Notes under the pieces: generated by a model | Told to the model about the DNA's origin: nothing | Seen by the model: only the letters and a program-made list of their open reading frames with translations | Database searches by the model: none | Shown: positions 1 to 5,870 of the stretch, in pieces | Numbering within the stretch: position 1 is the first letter of the stretch | Layout: every line of letters begins with the position of its first letter | NCBI GenBank assembly: GCA_946481585.1 | Contig: CAMLOF010000032.1 | Location: forward strand, 1-16,736 | Origin: an uncultured Macromonas sp. | GTDB taxonomy: Bacteria > Pseudomonadota > Gammaproteobacteria > Burkholderiales > Burkholderiaceae | Direction: 5' to 3' | DNA: 16,736 nt | Program-made: the position numbers and the translations under genes

Positions 1-1130
1 GCCGTGGCCGTGGCATCGCTGAACTCCACCGCCTCGAAGTTGCCGCCGCTCACGCTCTCGACGGATACGCTCAAGCTGCTGGCGTCCCGGTACACGTCGC
101 TGTCCTGAGTGTTGATCACGAGCTTGCCGGTGGTCTCACCCGCCTTGATCAAGATGTCGCCCTGCGTCGTCTTGATCGTTACATCCGTTTCACCCGCGTG
201 GCTCAGCGTGGCCGTGAAAGTGACGCTCGCATCGTCTTCCGTCACATCGTTAACGCTCAGGCTCACCGTGGTTGGATCCTTGTCGTCCACCACGGTGATG
301 GAGGTGGACTGGTCAACCTTCAGATCGTCATATTGCCCGCCAGACACGCTGGTGACGGATACGTCAATCAGTTCGTTGCCCTGGACGTAGGCTTCGTCGG
401 CACGCACCTCCAACGGAACGAAACCGGAGGTTTCACCTGCGGGGATGGTGATGGTCGTTCCGTTGCTCAGGGTCAGCACCAGACTTGAACCTGTAGGTGC
501 CACATCCACTTCCGCCACGATGCCGACGCGGGTGCCCTCAACAACGTCATTGCCGTCGATGTACACAAACCCACCGTTTTGGCCGGTCACGGGTTGACCA
601 TCTTCACCCAGCAACACATATCGCAGGGTCACGCTGCCGACAACGGGTTCTGCGGGTGCATCCACGCTGGGCAGGATTTCGTCCGGAATGGCTTGCGACT
701 CAAAGCTGTACTCGTAGGCCAGCGGGTCCACACCTTCCGTCACGCGCAGCAGGCGCACGAAATCGCTGCCGTCGCCACCGCCTCCGGTGCCGCCACCGGC
801 CGCTGCGGCTTCAAGTTCTTCAGTCAGGTCACCGCCGCGCTCCAGCGCCTGGATGACGCTGTCGATCGTGCCCGTGGCCACTGCGCTCTCTTGTGCTGCA
901 GGGCGCTCGTCGCCCTGTGTCATGTTGTCGTCGACACGCACGTTCTGTTCTGCGGCGATGACGGCCTTCTGGCCGTCCTGCATGGTCAGCTCCACCGTGG
1001 CACCTGCCGCAGTGCGCACCACTTCGCCCTTTTCGATGGCGTCCCCCACCTTGAGCAGACGAATGGAGCCGTCGGCCCCCACAACAAAAGCCTTACCGGT
1101 CAAGGCCGTAACCTTAGCAACCTGTGCCAT
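1..1130 (-). CDS. LapA-like retention-module giant adhesin, N-terminal part (runs off left edge)
   Basis: An open frame runs from an ATG at 1130 to the window edge with no stop, giving 376 residues of a longer protein. Residues 1-100 resemble the N-terminal retention module of LapA-family biofilm adhesins, which plugs the outer-membrane channel and anchors the adhesin. A di-alanine stretch, ELEAAAAGGG (residues 105-114), sits where LapG proteases cut LapA, and a Gly-rich linker follows (112-121). From about residue 160 come Ig-like repeats: AGETSGFV (231) recurs as AGETTGKL (330), and VSVTSVSGG (257) as VSVESVSGG (355), a period of about 98 residues. There is no Sec signal, as expected for type I secretion with a C-terminal signal, which lies outside the window. 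The start is supported by GGGAGGAA 6 nt upstream. The ABC exporter and adaptor genes lie just upstream on the same strand. Retention-module assignment is confident; total size and C-terminal RTX repeats cannot be seen. Confidence 0.88.
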   Translation of the reverse strand, partial: MAQVAKVTALTGKAFVVGADGSIRLLKVGDAIEKGEVVRTAAGATVELTMQDGQKAVIAAEQNVRVDDNMTQGDERPAAQESAVATGTIDSVIQALERGGDLTEELEAAAAGGGTGGGGDGSDFVRLLRVTEGVDPLAYEYSFESQAIPDEILPSVDAPAEPVVGSVTLRYVLLGEDGQPVTGQNGGFVYIDGNDVVEGTRVGIVAEVDVAPTGSSLVLTLSNGTTITIPAGETSGFVPLEVRADEAYVQGNELIDVSVTSVSGGQYDDLKVDQSTSITVVDDKDPTTVSLSVNDVTEDDASVTFTATLSHAGETDVTIKTTQGDILIKAGETTGKLVINTQDSDVYRDASSLSVSVESVSGGNFEAVEFSDATAT

Positions 1131-1136
1131 GCAGTA

Positions 1137-1144
1137 TTCCTCCC
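1137..1144 (-). promoter_or_regulatory. Shine-Dalgarno site of the adhesin gene
   Basis: Minus-strand GGGAGGAA lies 6 nt before the ATG at 1130. This strong ribosome-binding site fixes the adhesin start, even though the frame has no stop within the window. Confidence 0.75.
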
Positions 1145-1155
1145 AATAAATGGAC

Positions 1156-1186
1156 AAGGCCACAGGTTATTGAGACCTGTGGCCTT
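1156..1186 (-). promoter_or_regulatory. Perfect 12-bp stem-loop in the adhesin leader
   Basis: AAGGCCACAGGT (1156-1167) and ACCTGTGGCCTT (1175-1186) are perfect inverted repeats around a 7-nt loop. The hairpin lies in the 141-nt gap between the 81-aa gene and the adhesin, about 11 nt upstream of the adhesin Shine-Dalgarno site. No T-run follows on either strand, so it is not a canonical intrinsic terminator. It could be an RNA-stability or processing stem that separates adhesin expression from the upstream genes, or a protein-binding site. Confidence 0.6.
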
Positions 1187-1271
1187 CGCCTATTGGACTG
1201 AAGTTGCCTTTGTGTGACCTATGCGCACCCCAAAGCGAAATCGACCGGAAACCAGGCCGAAGAAGCCCTGC

Positions 1272-1517
1272 TCAAATGAGGCCGGCGTCGCCGTCGTCCA
1301 GCAAGCGTAAGCGATTGCTGAGCGTGGCACGGGTTTGCCTGCGCTCCAGCAGCTTGGCCTGCGCGGCCGGCGGGAAATCGGTGAACTGAATCACGCCCCG
1401 GGTGATCAGGATGTCGATGAGATCCTCTGTCACACGCGCCAGCCCCGCGTCGCTTGCAGCAAGTGCTTGGTGCTCTACCTCAAAAGCTGGCTTGTCTTTG
1501 TCTTGATCGCTGCTCAT
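1272..1517 (-). CDS. Small 81-residue protein of unknown function, in the adhesin locus
   Basis: The start is an ATG at 1517 with GGGGGAGG just upstream; the stop is TGA at 1272. The protein is acidic at its N-terminus, then has a helical core with VTEDLIDILITRGVIQFTDFPPAAQAKLLERRQTR-like character (residues 29-63) and a short basic/acidic tail. The pattern EDLIDxLIxxGVIxFTDxPxAAQxKLLxRR resembles, from memory, the C-terminus of small proteobacterial proteins often mislabelled 'tryptophan synthase subunit beta-like'. Nothing catalytic is visible and no Trp synthase fold could fit. It has no signal peptide or membrane segment, so is probably cytosolic. It lies 13 nt after the LuxR-type regulator and 141 nt before the adhesin, so it is probably co-transcribed with the secretion locus. 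A partner or anti-activator role for the regulator is only inference. Confidence 0.72.
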   Translation of the reverse strand: MSSDQDKDKPAFEVEHQALAASDAGLARVTEDLIDILITRGVIQFTDFPPAAQAKLLERRQTRATLSNRLRLLDDGDAGLI

Positions 1518-1530
1518 GCGGCCTCCCCCT

Positions 1531-2172
1531 TCAACCCGATTGTGTGTTGCTGTGGGACAGGTGAAGCACCAGCTGCACGCGGTCCCGCACGCCCAGCTTG
1601 TCGAACACCGAACCCAGATGCGCCTTGACGGTGCGCTCAGAGATGTGCAGAAGATCGGCAACTTCCTTGTTGGACTTGCCAGCCGCCACCGCACGCGCGA
1701 CCTGGGCTTCGCGGTCAGACAAAGCCGACAAATCCACCTCGGGCGGTTGCGCATTGGGGCTGCGTTCCAGGGCGTCACGGGTAGCTGCCATAAGGCGCTG
1801 CACCAGTTCAGGCCCCACCCACAGACCGCCATGAGACACCACCTCGGCCACTTCCCGCATCAACTCAGGCACCGCGAGCAGGTGGCAATACCCCCTGGCA
1901 CCAACGTTCAGCGCTCGCAGCCCTTCCGCGTCGTAAGGCACCGAACTCGTAACCACCACGTGGCATTTGGGCTCGCGCTTGAGGAGTTCGCCCACTTTGT
2001 CTTTCCAGTCGCTGTGGTTGACAGGCACCCAAACGACGTCACCAGGGCGAACCGTTGACTGCAACGTACTCCAGTTGCTCCATTGCCCGTCGGGAAAAGC
2101 CAGCAGCCAGCGCTCTGAAGGGACGATGGGAGGTTGCGCTGCCGCGCTTGCCAGAAAGTGGTGCTTGCTCAT
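1531..2172 (-). CDS. LuxR/FixJ-type transcriptional regulator with a degenerate receiver domain
   Basis: 213 residues. The C-terminal part (about 151-203) is a clear LuxR/GerE helix-turn-helix: LSDREAQVARAVAAGKSNKE, then HISERTVKAHLGSVFDKLGV. Residues 21-128 keep the outline of a response-regulator receiver, including the VVVTSS strand, GARGY (91-95) and the WVGPELVQRLM linker. The acidic pair expected near the N-terminus is absent (LLAFPDGQW), the phospho-acceptor strand reads VVWVPVN with no Asp, and the conserved Lys after GARGY is replaced (CHLLA). It is therefore probably not controlled by phosphorylation, although a different ligand or partner could act. The gene starts at ATG 2172, 18 nt after the HlyD-family gene, with no strong Shine-Dalgarno site. 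Placement between exporter and adhesin suggests it controls the adhesin or its export genes (inference). Confidence 0.87.
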   Translation of the reverse strand: MSKHHFLASAAAQPPIVPSERWLLAFPDGQWSNWSTLQSTVRPGDVVWVPVNHSDWKDKVGELLKREPKCHVVVTSSVPYDAEGLRALNVGARGYCHLLAVPELMREVAEVVSHGGLWVGPELVQRLMAATRDALERSPNAQPPEVDLSALSDREAQVARAVAAGKSNKEVADLLHISERTVKAHLGSVFDKLGVRDRVQLVLHLSHSNTQSG

Positions 2173-2190
2173 GGTGTGACAGACGGATGT

Positions 2191-3606
2191 TCAACGCTCC
2201 GAGAGGGCATTTGCCTTGGCCCGCAGGACCGGCTTGAGCAGATAGGCCAGCACGGTCTTCTTGCCGGTGAGGATGTCCACCTGCGCCACCATGCCGGGGA
2301 TGATCGGCAAGCCTTCGCCCAGGCTGGCCTGCCGCGTACGCAATCTCACAATATAGAAGGCGTTGCCTTTGTCGTCCACCACAGAGTCAGCGCCAATGTT
2401 CTCGACATCAGCCTTCAGGCCGCCATAAATGGCGTAGTCGTAGGCGGTGAACTTGACCATGGCCTCCAGGCCGGGACGCAGGAAGGCAATGTCCTTGGGA
2501 GTGATCTGGGCTTCCAGGATCAGCGCGTCGTCCAGCGGAACGATCTCCACCACCTCGCGGCCGGGCTGCACCACCCCGCCAACGGTGTTGACGAGCAGGC
2601 GCTTGACCGTGCCGCGCACCGGCGACTTGATGTCGGCCTTGGCCACCTTGTCTTCCAGCGCACGGCCGCCTTCGGACAAAGCGGACAAACGGCTCATCGT
2701 GTCGGAAAGCTCGGCACTCATCTGGTTGCGCGCGGTGAGTTGCACCTCCTCGATGCGACGCTGAGCTTCGCTGATGGCCGCCTGCACGCGGGAAATCTGT
2801 GCAGTGGCCTGGTCACGGTCACCACGCAGACGAGAGACCTGCTGATCAAGCCTCAGCACCTCAACCTCGGAAACAGCCCCGGTCGCCACCATGGGCCGTG
2901 TGGCATTCAGTTCACGCTGCACCAAATCCAGGCCACGCTCGGCAGACTCCTTGCGTGCCCGCGCCTCGTTCAGCTCCTGCTGACGCTGGCTCAACTGACT
3001 TTGGGTAATGGAAATCTGGGCGCTGATCTCTGCCCTGCGCGACTCATACAGACCACGTTCGTGCGCCACGATATCGGGCGCATCCTTGAGCAGATCGGCG
3101 GGGGGGTTGAACGGGCGCCCCTGGGTCAACGCCTGCAAGCGCTCGGCCTTCGCCCTCAAAGCCAACTGGCTCGCCCGGCTTTCGCCGAGCGAAGAAGCAA
3201 AGCGCGTCGGATCGACCCTCAGCAGCAATTGCCCGGCATCCACAATCTGGCCCTCACGGACCATGATGTCCTCCACCACGCCACCGTCCACGCTCTGGAT
3301 GATCTGCACCTGGCTCGTGGGCACCACCTTGGCCTCGCCTCGGGTGACTTCGTCCACCTCGGCAAATGCAGCCCAAATCAGCAGCAACACCAGCACCACG
3401 CCTGCAATACGCAGCAGACCCCGGGCGCGCAGTGGCTCCTGTTGAAGCTGCGCCCAGTCGGCGTCTGACGCCCAGTCGAGCGCCTCGCGATCCTCGCCAT
3501 GGCCGAGCTTTTTGACGATGCCGCCAAACAGCTTCTCGCCCACCTTCGCTGCCCCGCGTGTGGCGTTGCCGATGCGTTCGAAGTCTTTTTCGTTGAGTTC
3601 CGACAT
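2191..3606 (-). CDS. lapC: HlyD/LapC-family type I secretion membrane-fusion (periplasmic adaptor) protein
   Basis: 471 residues from ATG 3606. It has a cytoplasmic N-terminus of about 65 residues and one membrane segment (about 66-82, GLLRIAGVVLVLLLIWAAFA). A lipoyl-like half motif follows (about 100-132: VQIIQSVDGGVVEDIMVREG...LLRVDPTRF), then a long coiled-coil hairpin rich in Gln/Arg/Glu (about 136-310), the returning lipoyl half (ADIKSPVRGTVKRLLVNTVG), and a C-terminal beta-barrel ending MVAQVDILTGKKTVLAYLLKP. This is the order expected of adaptors that link an inner-membrane ABC exporter to a TolC-like channel. A GTG at 3609 would add one residue. ATG is preferred because its A is shared with the TGA of the ABC gene (TGATG), implying translational coupling, and GGAAAG lies 8 nt upstream. 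The lapC symbol rests on context; HlyD-family assignment is firm. Confidence 0.93.
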   Translation of the reverse strand: MSELNEKDFERIGNATRGAAKVGEKLFGGIVKKLGHGEDREALDWASDADWAQLQQEPLRARGLLRIAGVVLVLLLIWAAFAEVDEVTRGEAKVVPTSQVQIIQSVDGGVVEDIMVREGQIVDAGQLLLRVDPTRFASSLGESRASQLALRAKAERLQALTQGRPFNPPADLLKDAPDIVAHERGLYESRRAEISAQISITQSQLSQRQQELNEARARKESAERGLDLVQRELNATRPMVATGAVSEVEVLRLDQQVSRLRGDRDQATAQISRVQAAISEAQRRIEEVQLTARNQMSAELSDTMSRLSALSEGGRALEDKVAKADIKSPVRGTVKRLLVNTVGGVVQPGREVVEIVPLDDALILEAQITPKDIAFLRPGLEAMVKFTAYDYAIYGGLKADVENIGADSVVDDKGNAFYIVRLRTRQASLGEGLPIIPGMVAQVDILTGKKTVLAYLLKPVLRAKANALSER

Positions 3607-5771
3607 CACGCAGCCTTTCCGATCCGGCCCTGACGCAGCGCCTGCACGACCTGGTCCTTCGGACCATCCGCCACGATGCGGCCTGCATCCATGACGATGA
3701 TGCGATCCACCAAATCCAGCAGCGAGGTGCGGTGGCTGATCAGGATCACGGTCTTGCCGGGCATGAACTCACGCAGACGCTTCTTCACCTCTTCCTCGCT
3801 GGAGTGGTCCATTGAAGCGGTAGGTTCGTCAAGCAGCAGGATGGGCGGATCGTTGATGACCGCACGGGCGATAGCCACACCCTGGCGCTGCCCCCCGGAC
3901 AGAGATTCACCACGCTCCCCGACCACCATGTCAAACCCCTGCGGATGGGTATTGACCAAATCCAGAATGCCGGCGATTCCTGCGGCACGCAACACGTCGG
4001 CGTCGTCGGCCAGCGGCGCCCCCAGGGTGATGTTCTCGCGCAAGGTGCCGTAGAACAGCATCACGTCCTGCTGCACGTAGCCGATGTGGCGGCGCAGTTC
4101 CGCTGGGTCAAGTTGCCGCTGGTCAATGCCGTCGATCAACACCGAGCCGCCCGTTGGCCGGTAAAGGCCAAGAATGAGCTTTTCCAGCGTCGTCTTGCCA
4201 GAACCAATGCGCCCCAGGATGGCGACCTTCTCGCCCGGACGTATCTTCAAGCTCACATTGCGCAGCGACGGATTGGGTTGCCCGGGATAGGAAAAACTCA
4301 CATCGCGGAACTCAATGGAACCCTGTATGTTCCCACGAGCAATGAAGTTCGCGTCCTCAGGGCGCTCAACCTCACGCTTCATCATCTCGTTGAGGGAAGT
4401 CAGCGCCGTGGACGCCGTGTGATATTGCACCAGCAGGCCCGCCACCTGCCCCACAGGCGCCATGGCGCGCGAAGCCAGCATGGTGCAGGCGATGAGACCG
4501 CCCATGGAAAGCGCACGTTCCCCAATCAGGTACACCCCCAGGATGACGATGCACATGTTGATCGTCTGCTGCATGAACGCTGACGAGTTGCTGGCACTGG
4601 TGGACAACAGGCGCAGCTGTGCACCCACGCGCGCCAGAAGCGCGGCGCTCTTTTCCCACTTGCGCTGGATGGGTGCTTCTGCGCCCAAGGCCTTGACCGT
4701 CTCGAAGCCAACCAAGCCTTCCACCAGGGTGGCATTGCGTTGAGCACCCGCGCGGTAGGTGGTTTCGGCCAGCTCGTGCATGCGGCCTTGCACGGCCAGT
4801 GCATAAAGCAACATCAACGTGGCGCCAATCAGCAAAGGAATCACCATGGGCCAGGCAATCCAGGTGATGACCACGAAGAATATGAGGGCGAACGGCAGGT
4901 CGATGAAAGCTACCACCGTAGCGGAGCCGATGAAGTCTCGCACCGACTCAAAGGCACGCAGGTTGGAGGCAAAAGAGCCCGCCGACACCGGCCTGTGCTC
5001 CATGCGCGTACCCAGCACCCGCTCCATGATGTAAGCAGAGAGCTTGACATCAGCCCGGCTGCTGGCCAGGTCCACGAACTTGCCGCGCAAGGTGCGCAGC
5101 ACCAGGTCCCCCATCAGAATGAGGAGCAGGCCAAGCGCCAGCACCCACAGGGTGTCGAAGGCCTGATTGGGCACCACCCGGTCGTAAACGTTCATGGTGA
5201 ACAGGGGCATGGCCACCGCGAACAGGTTGGTCAGGAAGGCCGCAAGCAGCACGTCACGGTAGAGCTTGCCGTTTTCGGCAATCACGCTCCAGAACCAGTG
5301 ACCACGCCGGGTTTCGTTGACCACAGGGCTGCGCGCGTCAAAGCGCAGGCGTGGGCGGGCATAGATCGCATGCCCCGTGTACTTGGGCTCCAGTTCTGCA
5401 GCCGCAACCTGCACAGGGGCATCGCCCAACTCAGGATAGACCACAGTGAGCGTGCCGCCATCTGCGCTGCGATCGAGCAAGACGGCAGCGCGTTCGCCAT
5501 CGAGAAGCACGACGGCCGGGAAAAGCTCGCGCTTGAGCCGTGCAATGGGTTCACGCACCACCTTGCTGCTCAAGCCAGCACGGTGAGCAGCGCGCTCAAA
5601 AAGCGATGGGGTGAGTTTGCCGCTCTCCAGCGGCAACCCCGCCAGGGCACCGTCTCGGGTGATGGCTTCGCCGTGGCTGCGCGCAAGAATCAGCAGGCAG
5701 TCCAGCAGTTCGTCACCTTGGGCATGGGCGGCTTGCGCCTTGGCTTCAGGCAACTCCGTCGTTGAGGACAT
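3606..5771 (-). CDS. lapB: LapB/LssB-type type I secretion ABC transporter (permease-ATPase)
   Basis: 721 residues in the exporter architecture. An N-terminal C39-peptidase-like domain (about 18-125) is followed by six membrane helices (about 170-445) and an ABC ATPase (about 485-721). ATPase motifs are Walker A GRIGSGKT (520-527), Q-loop GYVQQD (564-569), signature LSGGQ (624-628), Walker B ILLLDEP (644-650) and switch His in LISHR (H680). In the C39-like domain a Cys persists (C25), but the position of the catalytic HFVVL reads RAAVL (94-98). It therefore should not cleave double-glycine leaders, as expected for exporters of RTX/LapA adhesins. ATG 5771 was chosen because GGAGAG lies 4 nt upstream; a GTG at 5819 would add 16 residues without a good site. 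The gene overlaps the HlyD-family gene by one nucleotide, and the adhesin downstream is its probable substrate. Confidence 0.94.
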   Translation of the reverse strand: MSSTTELPEAKAQAAHAQGDELLDCLLILARSHGEAITRDGALAGLPLESGKLTPSLFERAAHRAGLSSKVVREPIARLKRELFPAVVLLDGERAAVLLDRSADGGTLTVVYPELGDAPVQVAAAELEPKYTGHAIYARPRLRFDARSPVVNETRRGHWFWSVIAENGKLYRDVLLAAFLTNLFAVAMPLFTMNVYDRVVPNQAFDTLWVLALGLLLILMGDLVLRTLRGKFVDLASSRADVKLSAYIMERVLGTRMEHRPVSAGSFASNLRAFESVRDFIGSATVVAFIDLPFALIFFVVITWIAWPMVIPLLIGATLMLLYALAVQGRMHELAETTYRAGAQRNATLVEGLVGFETVKALGAEAPIQRKWEKSAALLARVGAQLRLLSTSASNSSAFMQQTINMCIVILGVYLIGERALSMGGLIACTMLASRAMAPVGQVAGLLVQYHTASTALTSLNEMMKREVERPEDANFIARGNIQGSIEFRDVSFSYPGQPNPSLRNVSLKIRPGEKVAILGRIGSGKTTLEKLILGLYRPTGGSVLIDGIDQRQLDPAELRRHIGYVQQDVMLFYGTLRENITLGAPLADDADVLRAAGIAGILDLVNTHPQGFDMVVGERGESLSGGQRQGVAIARAVINDPPILLLDEPTASMDHSSEEEVKKRLREFMPGKTVILISHRTSLLDLVDRIIVMDAGRIVADGPKDQVVQALRQGRIGKAA

Positions 5772-5775
5772 GAAT

Positions 5776-5781
5776 CTCTCC
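5776..5781 (-). promoter_or_regulatory. Shine-Dalgarno site that decides the ABC exporter start
   Basis: Minus-strand GGAGAG ends 4 nt before ATG 5771. The alternative GTG at 5819 has only a weak purine stretch, so the shorter 721-residue product is favoured. Confidence 0.6.
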
Positions 5782-5841
5782 GCATTCAGCCGCTGGGCGC
5801 CAACCCAACGGTACGGCACATCACATCACCCCATGCGGCGC

Positions 5842-5870
5842 AATAAATTGAAAAATAGTGTAACAGTCAA
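5842..5870 (-). promoter_or_regulatory. Possible sigma-70 promoter for the secretion/adhesin locus
   Basis: On the minus strand TTGACT (5865-5870) and TTTATT (5842-5847) are 17 nt apart, with 5/6 and 4/6 matches to the -35 and -10 consensus. The -35 overlaps the enzyme I stop codon. It would give the ABC exporter gene a leader of about 65 nt. The stretch between the hexamers is AT-rich, unlike its surroundings. No transcription evidence is available. Confidence 0.35.

Noticed and set aside
2134..3468. Long plus-strand open frame antisense to the HlyD-family gene
   Set aside because: It lies wholly opposite a gene with clear HlyD domains, has no domain character, and is rich in His/Arg/Gln as expected of an antisense frame in high-GC DNA.
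4740..5765. 341-codon plus-strand open frame opposite the ABC exporter gene
   Set aside because: It is antisense to a gene with intact ABC and C39-like domains; composition is typical of a shadow frame.
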